A stretch of DNA of 64,000 nucleotides from Gemmatimonadota bacterium (GTDB lineage: Bacteria; Latescibacterota; UBA2968; UBA8231), in assembly GCA_018672475.1 (NCBI GenBank), contig JABHFS010000189.1, forward strand, positions 1-64,000, read 5' to 3'. The position numbers were made by a program, and so were the translations under genes. The notes beneath the pieces were generated by a model. The model was given only the letters and a program-made list of their open reading frames with translations, was not told the origin of the DNA and did no database searches. Positions 1 through 8,473 of this stretch are shown one piece after another; the first letter of the stretch is position 1, and each line of letters starts with the position of its first letter.

Positions 1-1
1 T

Positions 2-1585
2 TGCCTATACCTGGCTTGGCGGCGCTATCAACGACCCGGCGCAGCCGCCCCCTTGCTGGCGGTAGCCATCCTGATTCCGGGCCTATTGCACTTCCTCTAT
101 CCGCAGGCGCCGCAAGCCCGCGAGACGCTCTCCATCGCCGACCCCATCGCCGTCTTTGGCCAATTCCTCGGCTATATGGGCCGTTGCCTCGACTCCGCCC
201 ACTGGCTGGTCGCCGGTCAGATCCAATCCTGGGAGATGATCACGGGCGCGGCCGTATTGCTCGGTCTCGGCTGGCTCGTCGTCCGCCGCACCGGCCCCGA
301 AGCTGATTGGGGGCTCTTCGCCCTCTTGGCCCTTATACCTTTCGTCGCCCGCGAGACGGTTGAACCCTCACGCTTTTTCTACTTGAGCTCGGCCGGCACT
401 TCACTGGTCCTGGCATGGCTATTGCGCACGGGCATTGTCAGCGCCCAGCGCCTGGTCGCCGCCTGGTTTCGTCCGTTCGCCTGGGGCATCGCACTCTCGG
501 GCCTTGTCGCTACCAGCCTATTCTCGCTACACAAAGCCGAAACACTCGCCTATTATTCTTCCGGTCGATCTTACGATGCGCGCTTGCAGCAACAACAAGC
601 CCTGAAATTGTACAAAAAGGCCATCGCCCGCGATCCCCGTCTAATTCCCGCCGACGGCTACGCCCGCATGGCCGTCGCCGGTTATCGCTACGGTGACACC
701 TGCCAGATTGAATTAAATCGCGGCATCTCGATCTACCCCAATATTGCGGCTTTGTATGTGCTCGCTAGCATCGGCGAGTACCTCCAGACTGACCCTGCCC
801 GCTACCAGCGCGCCGACGCCGTTGTCAATGCCGTCTTAGAAAAAACGTCCAAACCTGCCGAATTGAAACGCCAAGGAGCCGTCGCCTTGCAGCACATCGG
901 CCTCTACTACGCCGAGAAGGGGCAGAGCGAACGGGCCGTCAAAGCCTTCGAGCGGGCGCTGGATCTGAGACCCGACTACGAACTCGCCCTCGGCGGTCTG
1001 GCGGAAGTATACAAACGCAGGGGCCAAACCGCGCAGGCGATAGACTACTATCGCCGTTTTCTACAAGCCCGCCCGAATATGGCCATCGGCCACTTTAGCC
1101 TGGCCAATCTACTGATCAAGAAAAAAGACCTGCCGGCCGCGATCACCGCCATCGAACGAGGCGTCGCCCTCGAAGCCCATCATCCCGGGCCCTGGTTTAA
1201 ACTCGCGCAACTCCACCGGGCCGTTAAGCATCCGGCCGAGGCGGAGAACGCCATTCGCAAAGCCCTGGCCTCCGCCTCCAACAAAAGAGAATACTGGATC
1301 GAGTGTGGTCATATCGCCTATCTCTACCACAACCTCGGCCAACTGCAAAAGGCCCTGGTCCTCTACAAAGAGGTGACCAAAGCCATGCCTGCCTACCCAT
1401 CGGCTCATTTCAATCTGGGTTTATTGCAATATCGGGAAGGTCGCTACGCGGAGGCTGTCGATTCCCTGCGCCAAGTCGTGCAGCTATCGCCCGAGGACGA
1501 AGAAGCCCAGCGGGTACTCGCACTGGCGACGGCACGTATGGAAAACGCCGTCTCTGCCTTGGTCGCAAGCGTCAACGAAGGTTAG
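2..1585 (+). CDS. Membrane protein with C-terminal TPR repeats (5' end cut by window)
   Basis: The frame is open from the first bases of the window, so the start lies upstream and the visible 527 codons are the C-terminal part. The first ~170 residues hold several hydrophobic segments (for example around AVAILIPGLLHFLY and GAAVLLGLGWLVV). The rest is a run of tetratricopeptide repeats, for example YYAEKGQSERAVKAFERAL, LAEVYKRRGQTAQAIDYY and LGLLQYREGRYAEAV. Polytopic membrane domain plus TPR is the layout of bacterial O-mannosyl/O-GlcNAc-transferase-like or protein-assembly proteins. The catalytic end, if there is one, is outside the window, so the activity is unknown. The gene converges on the Pnkp remnant with a 4-bp overlap of the stop codons. 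Confidence 0.75.
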   Translation, partial: CLYLAWRRYQRPGAAAPLLAVAILIPGLLHFLYPQAPQARETLSIADPIAVFGQFLGYMGRCLDSAHWLVAGQIQSWEMITGAAVLLGLGWLVVRRTGPEADWGLFALLALIPFVARETVEPSRFFYLSSAGTSLVLAWLLRTGIVSAQRLVAAWFRPFAWGIALSGLVATSLFSLHKAETLAYYSSGRSYDARLQQQQALKLYKKAIARDPRLIPADGYARMAVAGYRYGDTCQIELNRGISIYPNIAALYVLASIGEYLQTDPARYQRADAVVNAVLEKTSKPAELKRQGAVALQHIGLYYAEKGQSERAVKAFERALDLRPDYELALGGLAEVYKRRGQTAQAIDYYRRFLQARPNMAIGHFSLANLLIKKKDLPAAITAIERGVALEAHHPGPWFKLAQLHRAVKHPAEAENAIRKALASASNKREYWIECGHIAYLYHNLGQLQKALVLYKEVTKAMPAYPSAHFNLGLLQYREGRYAEAVDSLRQVVQLSPEDEEAQRVLALATARMENAVSALVASVNEG

Positions 1586-2543
1586 AGCCGGGGGTCGACC
1601 GGTTCGCTCTCCAACGCCAACACACCAAAAACGCACTCGTGCACCCGGCGCAACGGCTGCCCATCAACCAGACGCTCTAGCCCCTCAATCCCCAGCGCGA
1701 ATTCTCTGAGCGCCAACGCCTGTTTGCCCTTGACATTGCGCCCGCGCAATAGCCCCAGGCTTTCCACGTATTCTGGTCCGTAGATCAAGCGCAAATACTC
1801 GCGCCCCCGGCACTTGATCGCCGGCTGCGCCAGACCACGTTCGTCCGTCGCGACAAAATCCAATGGCTTGGCGACCAGTCCTTCGCCGCCCTTCGCCGTC
1901 AACGCCTGCCACCACTCAACCACCGACGCACAGCTTTCTTCATCGTCTAAGACTACCCGTCGATGCGCCGTCGCATACAGCAAATCCGATCCCGCGGCGC
2001 AAAGCCGGGCGAGCATTTCCATATGCCACACATGCGTCTTATCGCTATACACCCGCCCCTCGCTGGCCAGCAAGTGGAAGGGCGCTAACTTGAGATCAGT
2101 TAGCGAATGCACCGGCCAGCAATAGGCGCGATACGCCGCCGCATAGCGCTCGACCGACTCGGCCCGCCCACGACAACGCGCCAGCAACTCGTCCACCGCC
2201 ACACCACGCGCCGTCGCGCTTTCCAACGCGGTCACCGACGAGGCCAGCGAGACGCGCGCCGCCGCACCGACCGCCGCGTACTGGTCTTCTAATAACTGTT
2301 GTGCCTTACTCGACCAAGGCATCAACTCGGCATCGAGCACTACCCAATCCGTCGCCAGTTCGTCCCACAAGCCGCTGCGGTCAAAAGCCTGCCGCACATG
2401 ATCCAGCAAGCCCGTCTCCAGATCCGGGTCGGCGAAAAAACGCCGCCCCGTGCGCGTATAACAGATGCCTGCCGCCCCGTCCTCGACCCCGAAGCGCCGC
2501 CGGGCCGCCGCCGCATCGCGGCAAACGACCAGCACCGCGCGCG
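1582..2543 (-). pseudogene. pnkp: Polynucleotide kinase-phosphatase (Pnkp) remnant: C-terminal ligase portion only
   Basis: The roughly 320 residues read as the C-terminal adenylyltransferase/ligase part of bacterial Pnkp. Recognisable segments are AAARRRFGVEDGAAG, DWVVLDAELMPWS, YCWPVHSLTDLKLAPFH, GGEGLVAKPLDFV, KCRGREYLRLIYGPEY and the family-typical end VFGVLALESEPVDPRL. A full Pnkp is about 850 residues (kinase, phosphatase, ligase). Here the kinase and phosphatase domains are absent. Homology starts at SSRAVLVVCRD, just after the place where motif I with the AMP-accepting lysine should be, so the ligase should be inactive. Upstream the sequence switches into hen1 in another frame. This is either a real deletion or an assembly error. 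Confidence 0.8.
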
Positions 2544-3664
2544 AACTCGAATACCGCCCGCTCGCAAGCCTGCAAACGCGGCGGATCAAGATGCTCGATG
2601 ACCTCGACCAACGCCGCCGCGTCATAATCGGTGAGCCGGCCGTCGCGATAGGCTAGCGACCCCTGAAAAACCTCCACCCGCTCACCGCGCGGCAAACGCT
2701 CGAGCCGACGCCGGGCCCTAGTCAACGCCTGTGTCGACACATCCATCCCGGTGATGTCCGCAAATTGCCCTTCTGCCGCCAATAGTTCCAATAACCGGCC
2801 CTCACCACAGCCCAAATCGAGCACCCGTTCGGCCCCGCTCTGCTTGAGTGTTTGCAACACGACCTGCAAACGCTGTTGGCTCAGGCTCCGCTCCGCTTCC
2901 AAAACCTCTTCCCCCGCAACCACCTCCGCCTCTTCCGCCTCCTCCACAAGCCGCGACAGGGCCTCCTGTTGCAAACCCCGCTGATGTTTCAAATAGCGCT
3001 CGATGACCAGATCGCGCAGCGGATGCCCCCTCAACCACTCTTCCCCCCGTCGCATCAGTTTGTCGATCTCCTCGTCTCCCACGTAATAGTGCTTTTCGTC
3101 GTCGAGCACCGGCACTAGCACATATAAGTGCGCCAGCACATCTTTTAGCGGCATTGTCGCCGTCAGCTCGACCTCGTAATAAGGACTCTGCCCCCATTCC
3201 GGAAAATGTGCGTCAAGCAACGACCCCTTCGCCTCCACCGCATACCCCAAGGGCTCAAAGAGTCCGCGCAACAGCCCTTCGCCTCCACGACAGGGCAGTG
3301 CGCTAAACCGCACCGTAAGTGGCATTTGAGTCTCCACGAGTTCGGGCCGGTCCTTGCACTGCCCGTTCAAGGCCGAAGAAAAAACCCGAGCAATCGCCAC
3401 GCTGGTAAACGACGAAGCCGCGTAGGGCCGGTCGTTGACATACGAGGCCAGCGCAAAACTGGACGCCGACGGACCCCGTTTGAGTTTGATCAGATCAATA
3501 TCCAGCAGCAGGGCAGCGGTACAGCTTTCGCTTGAGGCTTCGGGATAAAAAACGTGCGCCGTACCACAGGACAGATCAAAGGCCTGGGCGCGACCCGGAT
3601 GCTTGTGTAACAAGTAGCCGAGATCGGTGGCGGGTTGGTGGGTGGTAGTAATTGTGAGAAACAT
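2537..3664 (-). pseudogene. hen1: 3'-terminal RNA ribose 2'-O-methyltransferase Hen1, C-terminally truncated
   Basis: Bacterial Hen1 methylates the repaired RNA end in partnership with Pnkp. The N-terminus is typical: LTITTTHQPATDLGYLLHKHP, then AHVFYPEAS and CTAALLLDID. The SAM-binding methyltransferase core follows at about residues 280-370, with VLDLGCGEGRLLELL and the metal-site motif VEVIEHLDPPRL. Homology ends at VFEFAR (codon 376), whereas the family runs about 460-470 residues; beyond this the frame is Pnkp read out of frame. The missing tail includes part of the methyltransferase domain, so activity is doubtful. The start is ATG at 3664. The normal neighbour Pnkp survives only as the ligase fragment downstream on the same strand. 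Confidence 0.82.
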
Positions 3665-3883
3665 AGGCTATAATTCCGTATATTAAGGACATTCCGGCGC
3701 GCCAAGGCGACGGTCTGATCAAGCTTTTGAGGCCGATTTAAGGTAGAAACGAGCCACCGATCGATCATGTCAACCCCAACGGCCCGTCCGCCGTTAACCA
3801 TATTTACTTGACAAAGACCCGCGTAAACACCCAATTATGATGTGCGTTCATCGCCAACTCTCGTTAAAAAAGGCGCAAATCCC

Positions 3884-4804
3884 ATGTCAGATCCTCCTTT
3901 CAGAAAGCCACCTATGGTCCAGCTACCCAAGCCCCTGCTTATCGTTATTGCCGTCGCCTTCGCCGCTATCGTCTTCGGCTCCAGGTTTTATCAGAGCGTG
4001 CCCGCCGGCCACGTCGCCGTCGCCACCCTCTTTGGCGAAGTGCAGCCCAAGCACTATGCCGAAGGCCTGCACGTCCCGGTCAACCCGCTTTTCGACTGGT
4101 ATCTCTACGACGTCCGCATGAAGTCGCACTCCGAGACCTCGAATGTGCCCAGCCAGGATCAGTTGCAGACCAAGATCGACGTCAGCGTGCAGTATCGCAT
4201 CGTCGGCAGTCAAGCGCCGAGCATCTTAAAAGAAACCGGTAGCATCAACAACGTGCTCGCCGTACATGTCGTGCCGCAACTGCGCTCGCAGATCCGCGAG
4301 CAAGGCAAGACCATCACGCGCGCCGAGGACTTCTTCCTTGAAGAAACGCAAAACACCCTGCAAGTCGCTCTGCTCAGTGGATTGCAGAGCTATCTAGGCC
4401 CCAAGGGCGTCGAGGTGGAGGCCGTGCTGATCCGCGATATCACCTTGCCGCCCTTTATCACCAAGGCCATCGAGGGCAAGAAGGAGCGCGAACAGGAAGT
4501 CCAAAAGCAAAAGGCTGAGCTAGAGCGCTACCAGACCGAGCAGCAGCAGAAGATCGCCCTGGCCATAGCCGAAAAGGACGCCGCCTCCGCCAAAGCCGAA
4601 GAGCGCCGCCTGCTCGCCGACGCCCGGGCCTATGAGATCACCAAGATCAACGAGGCGATCGGCAAGAATCCCAATTACGTCAAACTGCAGGCGCTCGAAG
4701 CCCTGCAGGCGATCTCCAAGGATCCGGCCGCCAAGGTCTATTTCATCAATGGCGACAGTCCGCAGCCGCTACCGTTGATGCATTTGGGCGATAATATTAA
4801 ATAA
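3884..4804 (+). CDS. SPFH/prohibitin-family membrane protein
   Basis: The protein has 306 residues from the chosen ATG (MSDPPFRKPP); an in-frame ATG at 3842 adds 14 unlikely residues. An N-terminal transmembrane helix (LLIVIAVAFAAIVFG) is followed by an SPFH/band-7 domain (SVPAGHVAVATLFGEV, GLHVPVNPLFDWYLYD, IDVSVQYRI, VEAVLIRDITLPPFI). A charged coiled coil then follows (KKEREQEVQKQKAELERY). Prohibitin and HflK/HflC relatives form oligomeric rings on the periplasmic face of the inner membrane and often control FtsH proteolysis or membrane organisation. No ftsH or nfeD neighbour is visible, so the specific role is open. A strong stem-loop follows the stop. Confidence 0.85.
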   Translation: MSDPPFRKPPMVQLPKPLLIVIAVAFAAIVFGSRFYQSVPAGHVAVATLFGEVQPKHYAEGLHVPVNPLFDWYLYDVRMKSHSETSNVPSQDQLQTKIDVSVQYRIVGSQAPSILKETGSINNVLAVHVVPQLRSQIREQGKTITRAEDFFLEETQNTLQVALLSGLQSYLGPKGVEVEAVLIRDITLPPFITKAIEGKKEREQEVQKQKAELERYQTEQQQKIALAIAEKDAASAKAEERRLLADARAYEITKINEAIGKNPNYVKLQALEALQAISKDPAAKVYFINGDSPQPLPLMHLGDNIK

Positions 4805-4821
4805 AAGGGCGATTGATAAGA

Positions 4822-4862
4822 TTCACAGAGGGGCGGCCCATAATAGACCGCCCCTCTGTGGA
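4822..4862 (+). terminator. Stem-loop downstream of SPFH gene
   Basis: A perfect 13-bp inverted repeat (CACAGAGGGGCGG at 4824-4836, complement at 4848-4860) encloses an 11-base loop, and outer pairing extends it slightly. It lies 20 bases after the stop codon, the expected place for a terminator. No clear T-run follows, so efficiency as an intrinsic terminator is uncertain. Confidence 0.6.
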
Positions 4863-5005
4863 GCATGCTCCGACTAATCACTTAATCCACCGATCGAACT
4901 ACCCCCCTAAAAACAAACGATCTGCTGCCTATTCCCCGCTTTTCGTATAATGTCGCAGACCACAATCCCCCGCATATCGCAGCCCATCGATACTCACTAT
5001 ATGAA

Positions 5006-5091
5006 GCATTATCGTTAGTCCTACATTATTCTTGGCTTATATCACCGAGCGTTATCGTTAGTCCTATATTATTCACGACTTATATCACCGG
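5006..5091 (+). repeat. Two tandem 43-bp repeats upstream of the rhamnose mutarotase gene
   Basis: Units 5006-5048 and 5049-5091 match at 37 of 43 positions. Each contains TTATCGTTAGTCCTA and CTTATATCACCG. A third copy begins (GCATTG at 5092) just before the gene's ribosome-binding site. The repeats are AT-rich compared with their surroundings and occupy the promoter region, so they could be duplicated promoter or operator elements. No gene is visible in the whole stretch 4805-5109. Confidence 0.75.
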
Positions 5092-5109
5092 GCATTGAGG
5101 GGAATAACC

Positions 5110-5448
5110 ATGCAGCGCGTCGCCTTTGTCATGCACGTCAAAGAAGGCCAAGAAGAAGAATATATCCGCCGGCACCGGGAAATTTGGCCCGGCGTCTTAG
5201 CCGATCTAGAAAAGGCCGGCGTGCAACAGATGAACATTTTTATGGCCGAACGCCAGCTCTTTCTCTATATGGAAGTCGACGACTACGCCGAAGCCTCCCG
5301 CATCCTCGCACAAAGCCCCGAATCGCTGCGCTGGGAAGAATCGATGGCGTCCATCATAGACGACGCCGGCGGCGAAACCTACGATCCAGAAAACCCCTAC
5401 CCGGACAGTCTGCCCGAGGTCTTTTTCTGGCAAAAAGGAGAACAATAA
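5110..5448 (+). CDS. rhaM: L-rhamnose mutarotase-like protein
   Basis: The 112-residue product is a small alpha/beta-barrel epimerase-type protein. Motifs match the L-rhamnose mutarotase (DUF718) family: FVMHVKEGQEEEYIRRHREIWP near the N-terminus (the RRH histidine is the presumed catalytic residue), then IFMAERQLFLYMEV and a C-terminal LPEVFFW. Family members interconvert alpha and beta anomers of L-rhamnose or related deoxy sugars. ATG 5110 was chosen over an in-frame TTG at 5095 because GAGGGG sits at the right distance. The stop overlaps the next start (TAATG), which indicates translational coupling to the SDR gene. Confidence 0.85.
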   Translation: MQRVAFVMHVKEGQEEEYIRRHREIWPGVLADLEKAGVQQMNIFMAERQLFLYMEVDDYAEASRILAQSPESLRWEESMASIIDDAGGETYDPENPYPDSLPEVFFWQKGEQ

Positions 5449-6221
5449 TGGCCGCACTATCCGGACAGGTCGCCCTGATCACCGGTGCCGGCTCGGGCGT
5501 GGGCCGTGCCACCGCCGCCCTTTTTGCCAAAGAAGGGGCCAAGGTCATCGTCGTCGACATCGACAAAGCGGCAGGCGAAAAAACGGTGGCGCAGATTCAC
5601 ACCAAAGGTGGTACCGCCCTTTTCGAACACGCTGACGTCGCCAAAGCCGCCGACGCCGAACGCATGGTGCAGCGCGCTATCGACACCTATGGCCGTCTCG
5701 ACATCCTGCACAACAACGCCGGCGTGGTCGCTGTCAAATTCTTAGAAGATATGGCGGAAGAAGAATGGGACTGGCTGATGGGCGTCAACCTCAAGGCCGT
5801 CTTCCTGGCCGTTAAATACGCCGTGCCGCATATGAAGGCGCAGGGCTCGGGCTGTATTATCAACACCGGATCGACCAGCAGCTTTGAGGGCCAATACATG
5901 ACCCCGGCCTACTGCGCCTCCAAGGGCGGCGTCGCACAACTGAGCAAAACCCTCGCGCTCGACTACGCGCAATACAAGATCCGCGTCAACGCCGTCTGCC
6001 CCGGCACCGTCGACACCCCACTGGTGCGCCAACATATCGAAAACAGCCCCGACCCGGCCCGCGCCGAAGCAATCGAAAAACAGCTCATCCCCCTAAAGCG
6101 CTTTTTGCAACCCGAAGAAGTCGCACACGCGGCCCTCTACCTGGCCTCGGACCAGGCCCACGGCGTCACCGGTTCGGCGTTGGTCATCGATGGGGGTACT
6201 CTTGCGGGATATGTCGACTGA
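5448..6221 (+). CDS. Short-chain dehydrogenase/reductase (sugar dehydrogenase candidate)
   Basis: This 257-residue classical SDR has the NAD(P)-binding TGAGSGVG glycine motif near residue 13, the NNAG motif, a catalytic serine in INTGSTSS and the YCASK active-site motif. The C-terminal VTGSALVIDGGT is also typical. An acidic residue ends the second strand (VVDID), which favours NAD+ over NADP+. Because it is translationally coupled to the rhamnose mutarotase, an L-rhamnose or L-fucose dehydrogenase role is plausible; this is inference from context. A convergent enolase-superfamily dehydratase lies next door and could take the aldonate. Confidence 0.85.
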   Translation: MAALSGQVALITGAGSGVGRATAALFAKEGAKVIVVDIDKAAGEKTVAQIHTKGGTALFEHADVAKAADAERMVQRAIDTYGRLDILHNNAGVVAVKFLEDMAEEEWDWLMGVNLKAVFLAVKYAVPHMKAQGSGCIINTGSTSSFEGQYMTPAYCASKGGVAQLSKTLALDYAQYKIRVNAVCPGTVDTPLVRQHIENSPDPARAEAIEKQLIPLKRFLQPEEVAHAALYLASDQAHGVTGSALVIDGGTLAGYVD

Positions 6222-6327
6222 TTGATTGCTAAAAAACGATCTTAAAATGCCGGCCGGAGGCTGCGGGGCTGGCCGCGGCGGGTGTTTTTAAAGACCCCTC
6301 GGGCTGCCCGTCCCACCGAAGCAGACC

Positions 6328-7449
6328 CTACCGCGGATCCCCCACCCGCCACCGATGCCTTTCCACCCCCTCCATATGCAACTCCACCCCCCACCCCGGC
6401 CCCTCCGGCAACCCGATACTGCCATCTACCACGTCCAACGATCCCGTAATAATCTCGTCTCGCCAGTCAATGCCCGACACAAACTCCATCGGTGCGACAT
6501 TGGGGATTGAGGCCATCAAGTGTGTCGCCGCGATAATGCCAATCGGCCCCTTGGTATTGTGCGGCGATATCGGCACGTGATAGGTATCGGCGATCGCCGC
6601 AATCTTGCGCACCTCGGTGATCCCGCCCGCATACATCAAATCGGGTTGGGCAATATCGATGCCGTCGAGATCCAATAATTGGCGAAAATGGCTCTTGGTA
6701 TTGAGCCTTTCGCTGCCCATCACCGGAATGGAGATTTCGCGGCGCACTTTGGCGTAGGCGTTCAAATCCTCCGGCGGCACCGGATCTTCAAAGGCGTAGA
6801 GCTTATACGGCTCTAGCGCGCGGGCTAGTCGAATGCAGTTGGCCACCGTGAAACGACCGTGACAGTCGATCAGCAATTTTATATCCGGCCCCACCGCCTC
6901 GCGCGCAGCGGCGTAGTGTTCGGCCGTCTCTTCGGGCCGCCCATCGTCCTCGTAAGGGTCAAAGCGAAAGCCGTCACTGGAGCGCGCGCTGCTCTTGAGC
7001 GCGGTAAAGCCCTCGGCGACCATGCGCTTGGCCATCGCCGCGCTCTCTTCAGGCGTCGCGCCATAAAAATGCGTATACAGCCCGACCCGCTCGCGAAATT
7101 TGCCGCCCAGCAACTCGACCACCGGTAGATTCGCCACCTTGCCCTTAATATCCCACAGCGCCTGGTCGATACCCGACAGCGCGCTCATCCACACCGGCCC
7201 GGCCATGCGCCAAAGCCCGGAAAGCGAAGAGATACGCCAGATTTTGTGCCAGAGATATTCGATGCGCGCGGGGTCCTCGCCGATGAGCTCTTGTTTCATA
7301 TGGTCTATCGCCGCGACGACTACCGGCTCCTTGTTGGAATAGGTCGCCTCGCCCAATCCCACCAAACCTTCATCGGTATGCACCCGCACGATGGTCCATT
7401 TGCGGCTCGGCGAGTCAATGAGCAACGTGTCGATATCGCGAATTTTCAT
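6328..7449 (-). CDS. Enolase-superfamily sugar-acid dehydratase (mandelate racemase/muconate lactonizing family)
   Basis: The protein has 373 residues. The N-terminal capping domain runs to about residue 120, followed by a TIM-barrel with the metal ligands in IDCHGR, FEDPV and GSERL. The general-base histidine is in ISPHNT. The DxHGR and SPHN signatures resemble galactonate/fuconate-type acid-sugar dehydratases, which remove water from aldonic acids to give 2-keto-3-deoxy acids. Substrate cannot be assigned from sequence. It faces the mutarotase/SDR pair, and the three could form a non-phosphorylating deoxy-sugar oxidation route. ATG at 7449. Confidence 0.85.
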   Translation of the reverse strand: MKIRDIDTLLIDSPSRKWTIVRVHTDEGLVGLGEATYSNKEPVVVAAIDHMKQELIGEDPARIEYLWHKIWRISSLSGLWRMAGPVWMSALSGIDQALWDIKGKVANLPVVELLGGKFRERVGLYTHFYGATPEESAAMAKRMVAEGFTALKSSARSSDGFRFDPYEDDGRPEETAEHYAAAREAVGPDIKLLIDCHGRFTVANCIRLARALEPYKLYAFEDPVPPEDLNAYAKVRREISIPVMGSERLNTKSHFRQLLDLDGIDIAQPDLMYAGGITEVRKIAAIADTYHVPISPHNTKGPIGIIAATHLMASIPNVAPMEFVSGIDWRDEIITGSLDVVDGSIGLPEGPGWGVELHMEGVERHRWRVGDPR

Positions 7450-7511
7450 GGTTTTCCCCTTACGACATGGCTAAGAAATGGAGTGCAATGCAAATAGCAA
7501 GGCCCATCGGG

Positions 7512-8273
7512 TTATTCACCGGTCTCCACCGTATCGGGCCGCCGGCCAACTGACGGCGGCGCCAACATGCGCTGTTGCTGCTCGGTCGCGTTCGGATAAT
7601 CGGCCGCGTCGTAATAGGTGCTCGCCCACGATGAGTGGCCCGGGCTGAACTTATAGAGCAAGGACCTGCGCTCGTGCTCGGCGGTCCATTCCATCGTCCC
7701 GTGTACCAGCGCCTCGGTAAAAATGATCAGATCGCCGGCCTCCGCTTCGACCTGGCGCACATAGTGGGCCGTGCGCTGATAGGTGCGCACTTCGTCGGGG
7801 ATCTCGACGGTGAAATTGCTCTTGTGGCTGCCGGGGATACAACCAAGACCGCCGTCAGCCGGCCCCGCGTGGCTTAGACAATACGTAAAAACCGTCAGCC
7901 CGTTGCGCAGCATGCCGTCGTGGTATTTATACCAGTGGTCGCCGGGTACTCCGCCCTGCATGGTCTGCCCACCGTGCAACCTGCCCGCCTTGCCGCCCTT
8001 GCGCATAAAAATGCTGTAGTCGTGGTCGACCCTCACCTTGGGACCGAGCAGTTCGACCATATAGGGCAGGGCCTTCGGGTGATCGATAAGATTTTGGCTA
8101 GCCGGTCCCCACAGCGAGACGCGGCTAGTGCGCCGCAGCCCGTTTTCCTCGTATTCGCCGGGCCACGCCTCGTCGGCCAGCGCGTTGAGTTCGCCTACTT
8201 CGGCCGGGGTCAGGACGTTTTTGACGACTAGGTAGCCATCGAGGTCGAAGATGAACTTTTCTTCTGGGGTCAT
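7512..8273 (-). CDS. PhyH-family protein with H-x-G instead of H-x-D
   Basis: This is a 253-residue phytanoyl-CoA dioxygenase-like double-stranded beta-helix protein. The start at 8273 is preceded by a clear AAGGAG; an upstream ATG at 8294 overlaps that site. Family landmarks are FIFDLDGYLVVKNV, GGLGCIPGSHKSNF, GDLIIFTEALVHGT and the 2-oxoglutarate-binding RRSLLYKFSPGH. The position that normally reads H-x-D is LHGG, giving H-x-G, the arrangement seen in Fe(II)/2OG halogenases. Related environmental PhyH proteins may share LHGG, so the chemistry is open. It lies upstream of the enolase-superfamily gene on the same strand. Confidence 0.8.
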   Translation of the reverse strand: MTPEEKFIFDLDGYLVVKNVLTPAEVGELNALADEAWPGEYEENGLRRTSRVSLWGPASQNLIDHPKALPYMVELLGPKVRVDHDYSIFMRKGGKAGRLHGGQTMQGGVPGDHWYKYHDGMLRNGLTVFTYCLSHAGPADGGLGCIPGSHKSNFTVEIPDEVRTYQRTAHYVRQVEAEAGDLIIFTEALVHGTMEWTAEHERRSLLYKFSPGHSSWASTYYDAADYPNATEQQQRMLAPPSVGRRPDTVETGE

Positions 8274-8473
8274 CGCATACTCCTTCTTTTTCACCTAACA
8301 AGCGCGAAAAGAGCGGAGCGAGCAAGTTCATCCGTAAATATCTGGTTCACCCCGCCCGATTACCCATTTGCGCCCCACCTTGCTTTGACGTATCTATTCC
8401 CCTGCAAGCAAACCCACAATCTAAGAGACGCCGAATGCCAACCATCCCGGCGCGACAGAAAGGATTCCCTACC

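Noticed and set aside
3808..3841. TTGACA before the SPFH gene as a promoter
   Set aside because: No -10 box with suitable spacing; the best TATGAT is 22 bases away.
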